A DNA stretch of 64,000 nt, taken from positions 62,001-126,000 of the forward strand of contig NZ_CBVI010000023.1 of NCBI RefSeq assembly GCF_000513195.1. The letters are read 5' to 3'. The notes below the pieces were generated by a model. That model saw nothing but the letters and a program-made list of their open reading frames with translations. It was not told the origin of the DNA and did no database searches. Position 1 is the stretch's first letter. Each line of letters begins with the position of its first letter. The stretch comes from Bacteroides timonensis. GTDB taxonomy: Bacteria; Bacteroidota; Bacteroidia; Bacteroidales; Bacteroidaceae. Positions 44,692-54,654 of the stretch are shown here, piece by piece. The translations under genes were made by a program, and so were the position numbers.

Positions 44692-44799
44692 GTTACATCA
44701 ATTAAAGTCTATGATACACCTCTAATATAGAATGCAACATCAGTTAATCTTTCTGCAATAGCAACATATTTATTACTATTATTATACTTCCTACTTTTG
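44692..44799 (+). promoter_or_regulatory. susC operon promoter with upstream direct repeats
   Basis: A -7 box TACTTTTG lies at 44792-44799, with no TTTG at the -33 position, as expected for an activator-dependent promoter. Upstream, GTTACATCAATTAA (44692) and GCAACATCAGTTAA (44734) are direct repeats 42 bases apart, sharing 10 of 11 bases in ACATCARTTAA. AraC-type output domains bind direct repeats, so these are candidate sites for the hybrid regulator. The rest of the 362-base divergent gap (44573-44934) holds the GH115 promoter and an AT-rich leader of about 130 bases; no gene is seen. Confidence 0.55.
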
Positions 44800-44934
44800 C
44801 TTCGGGAACAAAAAGGTTCTTTATCATTATTTATTAATCTTAAAACTAAAAGAATTATGGAAAGCATGTATGACAACAGTTAATCCTAACTTTATGACAT
44901 CAGAGAAAACATAGTTATTAACTATCTTAAACTA

Positions 44935-47900
44935 ATGGTAATGAAAAATGTAAAAAAGAAAATTCAAAGGATTCCTTACTTGTTCCTTTTGATGCTTTTT
45001 AGCTGCCTGACAGCTTCGGCACAACAAGGAATAACAGTGAAAGGAACAGTCGTGGACGACAATGGCGAGACTATAATTGGAGCCTCGGTAGTTGTAAAAG
45101 GAAATAATTCAATAGGTACGATCTCAGATATAGACGGTAATTTTGTATTGACCGTGCCCAATGAAAAGTCAGTTCTTGTCGTTTCGTTTGTAGGTATGGA
45201 GCCGCAGGAAGTGAAGGCTTCTTCAAAAGGGACAATCAAAGTAGTTCTGAAAGATGATACACAGCTACTGGACGAAGTTGTTGTAGTAGGTTACGGACAG
45301 CAAAAGAAAGCGTCGGTGGTAGGAGCCATTACACAGACTTCCGGAAAAACGCTGGAGCGGTCTGGAGTAAGCAATTTAGGAGCTGCCTTAACGGGTAACC
45401 TTCCGGGAGTCATTACTTCCAGTTCTACCGGTATGCCCGGTGCCGAAGACCCGAAGATTATTATCCGCACACAGAGCTCGTGGAATAATAGCGAACCCCT
45501 GGTACTGGTAGACGGCATCGAACGTGAAATGAGTTCAGTAGACATCTCCTCGGTGGAGAACATTTCTGTATTGAAAGATGCATCCGCTACTGCTGTTTAT
45601 GGTGTGAAAGGTGCCAACGGAGTAATCCTTATCACTACCAAACGCGGTAAGGAAGGAAAAGCCAACGTACAGATCAAGGCCAATATGACAGCTAAAGTAG
45701 TATCAAAACTCCCTGAAAAGTATGATGCTTATGACACATTCTACTTGATGAATAACTCCATTGAGCGCGAAGCTTGTCTCAATCCTGCCGGATGGGCAAA
45801 CTACACACCGGCGGCCATCATCGATAAGTATCGTCATCCGGCCAATGCCGAAGAGTGGGACCGCTATCCTAATGTGGATTGGGAGGATGAGCTTTTCAAG
45901 AAAGTCGCTATGTCCTATAATACCAGCGTCAACGTATCAGGTGGTACTAAAGTTGTAAATTACTTCGCAGCTGTAGATTTCGTAAACGAAGGTGACTTGT
46001 TCAAGAGCTTTGAAAACGGACGTGGTTACAACTCCGGCTTTGGCTATAACCGCATCAACGTACGCAGTAATCTGGACTTCCATTTGACAAAAACGACCAA
46101 ATTCTCTACCAACCTGTTTGGTTCGAATGCACAACGTCAGCTGCCTTGGGATATGAGCGACAATGACACCGGTTTCTGGAACTCAGCTTATAAATCCGCT
46201 CCCGACGCCATGCGTCCCATCTACTCCAATGGTATGTGGGGATGGTATGCGCCGCGTGATGCCGATGTACCCAACTCAGCCTATTTCCTGGCTGTAGGCG
46301 GTAAAGAGAAACGCACCACCACCAAAATGACTACTGACTTCATTTTGGAGCAGGACCTGGCTATGCTGACCAAAGGACTGAGATTCAAGGCGAATTTCTC
46401 TATGGACTACACTTTTGCGGAGAACAAACGCGGCCTCAGTGACCAGTACAACGATGCACAACGCATCTGGGTGGATCCGGATACAGGCAATATCTCCTAT
46501 AAATATGACCCTGATACAGGAACAGGACTCGACAAAGTCACTAATCCGATCTATTGGTTACAACAATCCGGTAGTGCAAATATTGGAGCCACTTATCGCA
46601 AACTATACTACTCCATGCAGTTTGACTATGCCCGTACCTTCGGCAAGCATGAAGTGACCGGTCTTGGCCTTTTCAGCCGATTAAAAGAGGCACAGGGAAG
46701 TGTGTTCCCCATCTATCGGGAAGACTGGGTATTCCGTTTTACCTATAACTACGCCATGCGCTATTTCTTCGAGGCGAATGGTGCTTATAACGGTTCCGAA
46801 AAGTTCGGTCCTGATTATCGTTTCGCCTTCTTCCCCTCCCTCTCACTGGGTTGGATGATCAGTGAAGAGAGTTTCATGAAAAAACTGAAGTTCGTCGATA
46901 TGTTAAAGCTTCGCGCTTCTTGGGGACGAGTAGGTGATGATGCCGTGGTCGCTCCGTGGCAGAGATTTACAGCAGGTCGTTTCTTATACAAAGATCAGTT
47001 GAGTTATGGTGGTAACACTGTCATGGGTAGCATCAATCCGGACAACTCTCCTTATACTCACTGGAAAATCTCTTCTCTGGGTAACCCGAATGTCTCTTGG
47101 GAAACTGTAGAGAAACGTAATATTGGTTTAGACTACGCTTTCTTTAATGGACTGATAGCAGGTTCAGTAGATGTATTCAACGATACCCGTACGGACATTA
47201 TAATTAGCGGTGACAGCCGTGCCATTCCGTCTTATTTTGGTACAACGGCTCCCCGAACCAATTTAGGTAAAGTCAACAGCCACGGTTATGAATTGGAATT
47301 ACGTTTAAATCATGTATTCAACAATGGTCTACGTGCCTGGCTTAACACCAGTATGACTCACGCCATCAATGAAATCAAGTTCAGAGATGACGCTCCTTTG
47401 CTACCTGCTTATCAGAAGGGAGCCGGACATACAATTAACCAAGTATATTCATATATCGACCATGGGAATCTGGCTACCTGGGACGATGTGATAGGTAGTA
47501 GTAATTGGACAACCGGAAATGACATGAAGTTACCGGGCGACTACAATATTATAGACTTCAACGGTGACGGCATAGTTGACAACGACGACCGTGCTCCTTA
47601 TCAGTATGCCAGTACACCGCAGAACACCTATAATGCCTCTCTCGGTTTTGAGTGGAAAGGGTTCAGTTGCTTTGCCCAATTCTATGGCGTAACCAATGTA
47701 ACCCGTGAAGTCAATTTCCCGACATTCCGTTCTACAGCCCACGTAGCTTATGCAGAAGGTCCATACTGGACACCGGGAGGTAATGCCACCCTACCCACTC
47801 CACGCTGGGGAACTACTGTAGACGCAGCTGCTACCGGAACACGTTACTGGTATGATGGTGCTTACCTTCGTCTGAAGAATGTTGAATTATCCTATACATT

Positions 47901-48081
47901 CAAGAACAATTGGCTGAAGAAAATGGGCATCAATTCCTGCCGTCTCTACTTGAACGGCGATAATCTCTACATGTGGACCGACATGCCGGATGACCGTGAA
48001 GCCAACTACGGTACAGGCTCTTCGGACGGTGCCTACCCTACGGTACGCCGCTTCAATTTTGGTATCGACATAACCTTATAA
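44935..48081 (+). CDS. SusC/RagA-family TonB-dependent transporter (xylan locus, first pair)
   Basis: 1048 aa. Signal peptide (LMLFSCLTASAQ), complete carboxypeptidase-like domain (ITVKGTVVDDNGETIIGASVVVKG, about 33-115), DEVVVVGYGQQKKASVVGAI TonB-box region (about 118-137), plug with PLVLVDGIEREMSSVD and LKDASATAVYGVKGANGVILITTKRG-type sequence, then the barrel ending RRFNFGIDITL. It imports xylo-oligosaccharides with the SusD encoded 17 bases later. An ATG at 44941 is an equally possible start. Substrate is inferred from the neighbouring xylan enzymes. Confidence 0.95.
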   Translation: MVMKNVKKKIQRIPYLFLLMLFSCLTASAQQGITVKGTVVDDNGETIIGASVVVKGNNSIGTISDIDGNFVLTVPNEKSVLVVSFVGMEPQEVKASSKGTIKVVLKDDTQLLDEVVVVGYGQQKKASVVGAITQTSGKTLERSGVSNLGAALTGNLPGVITSSSTGMPGAEDPKIIIRTQSSWNNSEPLVLVDGIEREMSSVDISSVENISVLKDASATAVYGVKGANGVILITTKRGKEGKANVQIKANMTAKVVSKLPEKYDAYDTFYLMNNSIEREACLNPAGWANYTPAAIIDKYRHPANAEEWDRYPNVDWEDELFKKVAMSYNTSVNVSGGTKVVNYFAAVDFVNEGDLFKSFENGRGYNSGFGYNRINVRSNLDFHLTKTTKFSTNLFGSNAQRQLPWDMSDNDTGFWNSAYKSAPDAMRPIYSNGMWGWYAPRDADVPNSAYFLAVGGKEKRTTTKMTTDFILEQDLAMLTKGLRFKANFSMDYTFAENKRGLSDQYNDAQRIWVDPDTGNISYKYDPDTGTGLDKVTNPIYWLQQSGSANIGATYRKLYYSMQFDYARTFGKHEVTGLGLFSRLKEAQGSVFPIYREDWVFRFTYNYAMRYFFEANGAYNGSEKFGPDYRFAFFPSLSLGWMISEESFMKKLKFVDMLKLRASWGRVGDDAVVAPWQRFTAGRFLYKDQLSYGGNTVMGSINPDNSPYTHWKISSLGNPNVSWETVEKRNIGLDYAFFNGLIAGSVDVFNDTRTDIIISGDSRAIPSYFGTTAPRTNLGKVNSHGYELELRLNHVFNNGLRAWLNTSMTHAINEIKFRDDAPLLPAYQKGAGHTINQVYSYIDHGNLATWDDVIGSSNWTTGNDMKLPGDYNIIDFNGDGIVDNDDRAPYQYASTPQNTYNASLGFEWKGFSCFAQFYGVTNVTREVNFPTFRSTAHVAYAEGPYWTPGGNATLPTPRWGTTVDAAATGTRYWYDGAYLRLKNVELSYTFKNNWLKKMGINSCRLYLNGDNLYMWTDMPDDREANYGTGSSDGAYPTVRRFNFGIDITL

Positions 48082-48097
48082 TAACGAAGAGATAATT

Positions 48098-49975
48098 ATG
48101 AATAAATATATAAATAAACTATTTATGATGTCGGCTATTGCAATGGCTGGCATAATGGGGATGACCTCATGTACAGACTATCTGAATAAAGCTCCGGAAA
48201 GTGACTACCAGGATAATGACCCTTACAAGAATTTTAAGAACTTTCAGGGTTTCACTGAAGAACTCTATAATTGTATCCCGGTAGTTTCAAACAACAAAGA
48301 TGCCGGACATACTTGCTTCAACTATGGTGAAGATGAATACTGGGAACCACAGGAAATGCGTATGCAAGCCCGTAGTGTGGACAACGGAGACTTCTGGGCC
48401 TGGACTACTGTTTACTATGGTTACCCGAACAATCAAGGCTCGGCAGGTTCAAACAACCGAACTGATAAAGGTCACTTATGGGCCAACTCCTGGTATGCCA
48501 TCCGTAAAGCCAATATCGGTATCGCCAACCTCGGCAATCTGATAAGCGCCACCGAGGAAGAACGCAATCTCATAGAAGGACAACTTTACTTCTTCCGCGC
48601 ATGGTACCACTTTATGCTAATGGAATGGTGGGGCGGCATGCCGTATATTGATACAGTGTTGTCTTCGGATGTAGCTCCCACGTTAGCCCGTCTTACATGG
48701 CAAGAATGTGCGGAAAAATGCGTAGCCGACTTTGAACATGCAGCCAGCCTACTTCCTGTTGATTGGGATGCAACCACCGCCGGTAAAGTGACTTTAGGCA
48801 AAAACAATATGCGTATCAACCGTATCATGGCTTTAGCTTATAAAGGCAAGACCTTGCTTTGGGCAGGCAGCCCGTTGATGAACTGGGCTTCCGGAGGTAC
48901 AAAGGAATACAATGCAGAGTTGTGCAAACGAGGTGCCGATGCTCTCGGACAAGCCCTTGCCCTCACCGAATCGACCAACCGTTACGAACTGGCTGACTTC
49001 TCCAAATATAATGACATCTTTCTGTTGCATAACTCAAGCGGCAAGCTGAACGGAGTAAAAGAGTCCATCTTTATGGAGAATATCAAGGATTATAGTGGAC
49101 GCTGGCGCTGGAATATGGTTAACGACTTCCGACCTCAATCCATTGAGTATTCCGGTATTAAATGCTATCCTACCGCCAACTATGTAAACTACTATGGCAT
49201 GCAGAACGGTTACCCGATTAATGACATGACAAAGGCAGATGCCGAATCAGGCTATGATCCCACACATCCCTGGAAAAACCGCGACCCACGCTTCTATAAA
49301 ACCATCATGTTCGACGGTGTGAAGTGGAAAAGTACCGGTGGTGCAGGTGGAACGGCAGAACTTTTCACCGGAGGTAGAGAGAGTGAAGAAGCAAATGAAA
49401 AGAAAGGCTGCTTCACAGCCTATATGAACAGCAAACTCTGTCCGCAATTGATGAATACGGTTGACGGTTATAAAGAAAACAATATCATGATCCTCAGCCT
49501 TATGCGCCTGGCAGATGTATATCTGATGTATGCTGAAGCTACAGCTGTAGGCTACAACGGTCCGAAGGGTAAAGCTGCTACCTACGCACTCACAGCCGAA
49601 GAGGCATTGAACAAGATCCGCGAACGTGCCGGGGTAGCTCCCGTACTCGACAAGTTCCTAGGTAGTACTGCTGACTTCCTGAGCGAATTACGCCGTGAAC
49701 GCGCCGTGGAACTGTCCTTCGAAGGTTTCCGTTTTGCCGACCTTCGCCGCTGGATGCTTCTCACCCAATATCCTTACACACTGAAGACCAAGATTGAGTT
49801 CGACCGTGCCGATCCTAGTGACTATAATTATGACGAACCGGAAGAAAATGCTATCAAGAACTTGCGTGAAGTAGTATTGCTTGAGCGTAAATATACCGAC
49901 AGACACTATTGGTATCCACTCCCTAAAAAGGATGTTAGCATGTATGAAGGGTTCTACCAGAATCCCGGATGGTAA
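48098..49975 (+). CDS. SusD/RagB-family lipoprotein (xylan locus, first pair)
   Basis: 625 aa, lipobox GMTSC followed by TDYLNKAPESDYQ. SusD features: LIEGQLYFFRAWYHFMLMEWWGGMPYID (about 165-190), NRIMALAYKGKTLLWAGSPLMNW, a NRDPRFYKTIMFDG segment, LADVYLMYAEATAVGYNG, ELRRERAVELSFEGFRFADLRRW, and a PLPKKDVSMYEGFYQNPGW end. It forms the lid for the upstream SusC and binds the oligosaccharide. A second susC follows 20 bases later in the same operon. Confidence 0.95.
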   Translation: MNKYINKLFMMSAIAMAGIMGMTSCTDYLNKAPESDYQDNDPYKNFKNFQGFTEELYNCIPVVSNNKDAGHTCFNYGEDEYWEPQEMRMQARSVDNGDFWAWTTVYYGYPNNQGSAGSNNRTDKGHLWANSWYAIRKANIGIANLGNLISATEEERNLIEGQLYFFRAWYHFMLMEWWGGMPYIDTVLSSDVAPTLARLTWQECAEKCVADFEHAASLLPVDWDATTAGKVTLGKNNMRINRIMALAYKGKTLLWAGSPLMNWASGGTKEYNAELCKRGADALGQALALTESTNRYELADFSKYNDIFLLHNSSGKLNGVKESIFMENIKDYSGRWRWNMVNDFRPQSIEYSGIKCYPTANYVNYYGMQNGYPINDMTKADAESGYDPTHPWKNRDPRFYKTIMFDGVKWKSTGGAGGTAELFTGGRESEEANEKKGCFTAYMNSKLCPQLMNTVDGYKENNIMILSLMRLADVYLMYAEATAVGYNGPKGKAATYALTAEEALNKIRERAGVAPVLDKFLGSTADFLSELRRERAVELSFEGFRFADLRRWMLLTQYPYTLKTKIEFDRADPSDYNYDEPEENAIKNLREVVLLERKYTDRHYWYPLPKKDVSMYEGFYQNPGW

Positions 49976-49995
49976 TCTTGACGTATTAACTAATA

Positions 49996-52833
49996 ATGAC
50001 GCAAAAAATGAATAGAAAGTTTATATATATTGGCTGTACTGTTTTCGCCATGTCTCTGTTTTATGCAGGAGGTATTCAGGCGCAAGAAGAAAACAAAGAT
50101 AGCCTGGTGAATGTGGCTTTCGGTACGGTTGCCCAGGAAGACTTGACGCATGCCATTTCTACGGTCAACACGTCCGAACTGACCCAAAAAGTAAATAGTT
50201 CCAGTAGCTTAGTTGGACTGGAAAGTCTGATAAGTGGATACACCGGTAACGTATGGGGGCAAGAAGCACTTGTCCTTGTGGATGGAGTACCCCGCAGTGC
50301 AAGTAATGTACGCGCTTCGGAAATAGAAAGTGTTTCGGTAATGAAAGATGCTGCTGCCGTGGTACTTTATGGTAGCCGTGCAGCAAAGGGTGTTATCCTG
50401 ATCACTACCAAACGCGGTAAAAATGAACCGATGCGCATCGACGTACGGGGCAATGCAGGCATTAATGTTCCCAAATCTTATCCAAAATATTTGGATTCAG
50501 ACTGCTACATGACCCTTTACAATGAAGCTTGCCGTAATGACGGGGTGTCCCCCAAATACAGCGCATCAGATATCTACAACACTGCCATGGGAACCAATCC
50601 TTATCGTTATCCGAATATTGATTTCTATAGTTCGGACTATCTGAAAAAGGCATATTATAATGCAGATGTGACAGGTGAAGTATATGGAGGTAATGATCGC
50701 ACACACTATTACCTGAATTTCGGTATGGATTATAGTAACGATCTGCTGAAATATGGTGAATCAAAGAATGCCTACAATATGCGTTTCAATGTACGCGGTA
50801 ACGTAGACATGACACTTGCCTCATGGCTAAAGGCTACTACCAATGCGGCAGTTGTCTTTACCAATCAGTATGCAGGTCGCGGAAACTTTTGGGGAACCGC
50901 ATCCACCTTGCGTCCCAACTGGTTTGCTCCGCTATTACCCATCGACATGATGGATACCAGCGTCGCTCAAATACAGGAATATATTACCAACAGTAATCAC
51001 CTGATTGACGGCAAATATCTGCTTGGAGGAACTTCCTCCGACATGACCAATCCTTTTGCTGATCTTCTGGCTGCCGGATATGTTAAGGAAAAGGCACGTA
51101 TGTTTATGTTCGATGTCAGCCTTGCCGCCGATCTGGGTTCTTTCTTGAAAGGCCTGACGTTTAAGACTTCTTATAGTGTAGACTATACTTCTTACTATTC
51201 GGAAGCTTTCAGCGAGACCTACGCCGTTTATGAACCTACATGGTCTCAGGTGAATGGTAAAGATATGATTATTGCCTTGAAGAAACACAATGAAGACAAA
51301 AAAGATCCCAATGAATACGTCGGGAAGTCCACTTATGATCAGACCATGACGTTCAGTGCACAGTTTGACTATGCCCGCACTTTCGCAAAATACCACAACG
51401 TAGCAGCCACATTCATAGGTTGGGGTTATCAAACGCAGAATTCTGCTGACGAAAACCATGAAAGCAGTGATTATCACCGTACCAGTAATGTGAACTTAGG
51501 CTTACGGGCATCCTATAATTATAATCATAAATATTATGCCGATTTCAGTGGTGCCGTGATCCATTCGGCCAAATTACCCGAAGGCAAGCGTAACGCTTTC
51601 TCTCCGTCAGTCACTTTGGGGTGGAGGATCAGCAAAGAAAAGTTTATGGAGAATGTAAAGTTTATAGACGATCTGAAAATCACAGCTTCTTATGCCAACC
51701 TGCATCAGGATCTCGATATCACCGACTATTATCTGTATAAAGGCACTTTCTCCAAAAGAACAAACGAAGGCTTCTATGTACAATGGCATGATGGAACAGC
51801 CGGCGGATGGACTCCGGCTTCCAAGCGCGGTGATAACCCCAATCTGGGTTTCATCACACGTGAGGAGTTCCGTGCCGGCATTGATGCCACACTGTTCAAC
51901 CGTCTGCTGAAAATAAATGCGAATTACTTCAGACAAGATACGAAAGGCTTGCTCACCCAAGGTTCATCTTCTATCTATCCTTCCTATTTTGCTTTAAGCA
52001 GCAATTCCACTTTCATGCCCTGGATCAATTATAACGAGGACAGACGCAGTGGTTTTGACTTCGCGCTGAGTGCCAACAAGAAATTCGGCGACTTTGACGT
52101 AACACTCGGTTTCAATGGTATGGTGTACTCCTCCGAAGCTCTGAAACGTGACGAACTTTACGACGAAGATTACCAGTATCGCAAAGGTCGTGCACTCGAT
52201 GCTTCCTATGGTTATGTATGCGAAGGTTTCTTCCAGGATCAGACTGACATAGACAATCATGCCCGTCAAACATTTGGTACGGTAAAGCCCGGTGACCTGA
52301 AGTACAAAGATATTAACGAGGATGGTGTAATCGACAGCAAGGACCAAATTGAATTAGGAAAGAACGGTTGGTCAGCTCCTCCTTTCTCCTTCGGATTGAA
52401 CTTAACTGTGAAGTGGAAAAATTTCTCGCTATTTGCCATGGGATCAGGTCAAACCGGCTCTGTAGACTTTAAAAGCAATTCCTACTACTGGAACCGCGGT
52501 ACGAGCAAATTCTCAGAAGTGGTATGGGGACGTTGGACCGAAGATACAAAGGATGTGGCCACCTACCCACGCCTGACCACCACCAATGGTGACAATAACT
52601 ACCGCAATTCCACTTTCTGGATGTATAAGCGTAACTATTTCCGCCTGAACCAAGTGCAGTTGACGTATGACTTCCCTGAAAATACTTTCAAAGGAACGTT
52701 TGTTCGTGGTTTAAGTGTTTATTGCGGAGGTAGCAATCTGCTTACCATCTCTAAAGAGCGGAAGCATATGGAGCTGAGTACCGGTTCCCCTCAATGCCGT
52801 AACTTCTATGCAGGTTTCAAGGCTGCATTCTGA
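49996..52833 (+). CDS. SusC-like TonB-dependent transporter without carboxypeptidase-like N-terminal domain (second pair)
   Basis: 945 aa (or 941 from the ATG at 50008). After the signal peptide (FYAGGIQAQEENKD) the mature protein goes straight to the TonB-box/plug region: DSLVNVAFGTVAQEDLTHAI, then ALVLVDGVPRSASNVRASEIESVSVMKDAAAVVLYGSRAAKGVILITTKRG-type sequence. The domain of about 85 residues seen in the first SusC (GTVVDDNGETIIGAS type) is absent, and the early plug is shorter, without the usual IRG motif. Barrel and C-terminal sequence (NFYAGFKAAF) look intact. Tandem SusC/D pairs are typical of Bacteroides xylan loci. It pairs with the SusD encoded 27 bases on. Confidence 0.93.
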   Translation: MTQKMNRKFIYIGCTVFAMSLFYAGGIQAQEENKDSLVNVAFGTVAQEDLTHAISTVNTSELTQKVNSSSSLVGLESLISGYTGNVWGQEALVLVDGVPRSASNVRASEIESVSVMKDAAAVVLYGSRAAKGVILITTKRGKNEPMRIDVRGNAGINVPKSYPKYLDSDCYMTLYNEACRNDGVSPKYSASDIYNTAMGTNPYRYPNIDFYSSDYLKKAYYNADVTGEVYGGNDRTHYYLNFGMDYSNDLLKYGESKNAYNMRFNVRGNVDMTLASWLKATTNAAVVFTNQYAGRGNFWGTASTLRPNWFAPLLPIDMMDTSVAQIQEYITNSNHLIDGKYLLGGTSSDMTNPFADLLAAGYVKEKARMFMFDVSLAADLGSFLKGLTFKTSYSVDYTSYYSEAFSETYAVYEPTWSQVNGKDMIIALKKHNEDKKDPNEYVGKSTYDQTMTFSAQFDYARTFAKYHNVAATFIGWGYQTQNSADENHESSDYHRTSNVNLGLRASYNYNHKYYADFSGAVIHSAKLPEGKRNAFSPSVTLGWRISKEKFMENVKFIDDLKITASYANLHQDLDITDYYLYKGTFSKRTNEGFYVQWHDGTAGGWTPASKRGDNPNLGFITREEFRAGIDATLFNRLLKINANYFRQDTKGLLTQGSSSIYPSYFALSSNSTFMPWINYNEDRRSGFDFALSANKKFGDFDVTLGFNGMVYSSEALKRDELYDEDYQYRKGRALDASYGYVCEGFFQDQTDIDNHARQTFGTVKPGDLKYKDINEDGVIDSKDQIELGKNGWSAPPFSFGLNLTVKWKNFSLFAMGSGQTGSVDFKSNSYYWNRGTSKFSEVVWGRWTEDTKDVATYPRLTTTNGDNNYRNSTFWMYKRNYFRLNQVQLTYDFPENTFKGTFVRGLSVYCGGSNLLTISKERKHMELSTGSPQCRNFYAGFKAAF

Positions 52834-52860
52834 TTTTATTGATTAATAAAGAAGAAGATT

Positions 52861-54618
52861 ATGAAAAAGAAAATTATACCTTTTATAATAGGTGCCCTGA
52901 TGCTCACCGGTTGTGATGATTTGTTTTCACCAGCCATCGAAAATTTCCAAGGCGTGGAAAACATGTACAACGATGCGGAATACGCACGGGGAATATTGCA
53001 CAATGTATACAGTCTGATTCCGGGCTATTACGATAACAGCGAGTATGGCACGGATGACGCCGTAACCAACCAGCCAAGTAATGTGTATCTGCAAATGGCC
53101 ACCGGTGCCTGGACTACAAGTTCATATAATCCACAGAATCAGTGGACCAATTCCTACGGTGCCATTCAATACATCAACCTCTTCCTGGAGAATGTGGGAG
53201 GCGTAAAATGGTCGGATGATGAAGAACTGAACAAATTGTTTGCGCAACGCCTCACTGGCGAAGCTTACGGACTCCGTGGGATGTTCTATTTTTATCTGCT
53301 TCGTGCCCATGCCGGTTTTGGTGCAAATGGCGAACTGCTCGGTGTACCCATATTTACAGAACCTCAGACAATAGAATCGGATTTCAATCAACCGCGTGCT
53401 TCGTTTCAGGCTTGTGTAGAACAAATCTACAATGATCTTTCCGAAGCAGAGAAAAGACTTCCTTATGAGTATGAAGATGTTTCAGGAAGCGTTCCTGCAG
53501 ATTTCCAGAGTCTCACACAAGACGTCGGTAAATACAACACCGTTATGGGTGCCAAAGCACGTCAGTTGTATAACGGAATCATAGCCCGTGCCTTCCGTAC
53601 ACGCACAGCCGTACTGGCTGCCAGTCCCTTCTTTGAAGATGCTTCCAACGCTGCCACATGGGCAGATGCCGCTAATGCCGCAGCTGCTGTAATAGACTAC
53701 AAAGGAGGTCTATCAGGATTAGCATCCGACGGAGTGGAATATTACTCACCCACTATTGTAAATACAATTCAGGACGGTGCCAATCCAAATGAAATTTTAT
53801 GGAGAGGAAACAAAGGAAGTGGTGATAACGACCAGGAATCACAAAATTTTCCACCTAGTTTGTATGGTAACGGTTACATGAATCCGTCACAAAATCTAGT
53901 GGATGTATTCCCCATGGACAATGGATACCCCATCAGTGACGCAGCCAGCGGATACGATGCCAACAATCCTTATGCAGGACGCGATCCCCGTTTGGGCAAA
54001 TACATCTTTTACAATGGAAGTACAATCAGCGACAAGAATGTAACCATCAATATTAATGAGGGAAATCAGGATGGTGTCAACGTGACTGAGAACCGCTCGA
54101 CCCGAACAGGCTATTACATGAGAAAACGCTTGCGCATGGATGTGAACTGTAATCCGGCATCCATTTCCAAACAGCCGCATTACACACCCCGTATCCGTTA
54201 TACTGAAATGTACCTGAATTATGCTGAGGCAGCCAATGAAGCTTGGGGACCCCAAAATGCCAACGGCAGAGATTACTCCGCTTACGATGTAATCAAAGCC
54301 ATCCGGAAACGTGCCGGCATAGGTGGTACCAATGATGCCTATCTGGAAGCATGCGCTGCCAGCAAAGACAAAATGCGTGAATTGATCCGCAACGAACGTC
54401 GATTGGAACTCTGCTTCGAAGGATTCCGTTTTTGGGATCTCCGTCGCTGGAAAGCCGACTTGAACGAACCGGTATATGGCATTAGCTGGAATGGTAACAG
54501 TTATCAGAAGATAACCGTGGAAGAACGTTCGTATGAAGATTATATGTACTGTTGCCCTATCCCCAACTCTGAGATACTGAAGTACAGCAACCTCATCCAG
54601 AATAAAGGATGGAAATAA
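52861..54618 (+). CDS. SusD/RagB-family lipoprotein (xylan locus, second pair)
   Basis: 585 aa, lipobox LMLTGCDDLFSPAIE. SusD features: AQRLTGEAYGLRGMFYFYLLRAHAGFG (about 122-148), VMGAKARQLYNGIIARAFRTRTAVLAASPFFED, PSQNLVDVFPMDNGYP, GRDPRLGKYIFYNGS, RYTEMYLNYAEAANEAWGPQ, RNERRLELCFEGFRFWDLRRW and a PIPNSEILKYSNLIQNKGW end. Lid and binder for the second SusC of the operon. The two SusDs differ enough in length and detail to suggest different ligands or chain lengths; that is inference. Confidence 0.95.
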   Translation: MKKKIIPFIIGALMLTGCDDLFSPAIENFQGVENMYNDAEYARGILHNVYSLIPGYYDNSEYGTDDAVTNQPSNVYLQMATGAWTTSSYNPQNQWTNSYGAIQYINLFLENVGGVKWSDDEELNKLFAQRLTGEAYGLRGMFYFYLLRAHAGFGANGELLGVPIFTEPQTIESDFNQPRASFQACVEQIYNDLSEAEKRLPYEYEDVSGSVPADFQSLTQDVGKYNTVMGAKARQLYNGIIARAFRTRTAVLAASPFFEDASNAATWADAANAAAAVIDYKGGLSGLASDGVEYYSPTIVNTIQDGANPNEILWRGNKGSGDNDQESQNFPPSLYGNGYMNPSQNLVDVFPMDNGYPISDAASGYDANNPYAGRDPRLGKYIFYNGSTISDKNVTININEGNQDGVNVTENRSTRTGYYMRKRLRMDVNCNPASISKQPHYTPRIRYTEMYLNYAEAANEAWGPQNANGRDYSAYDVIKAIRKRAGIGGTNDAYLEACAASKDKMRELIRNERRLELCFEGFRFWDLRRWKADLNEPVYGISWNGNSYQKITVEERSYEDYMYCCPIPNSEILKYSNLIQNKGWK

Positions 54619-54654
54619 ACAAAATTGTGAACACTATTAATAAAATAGCATGAT

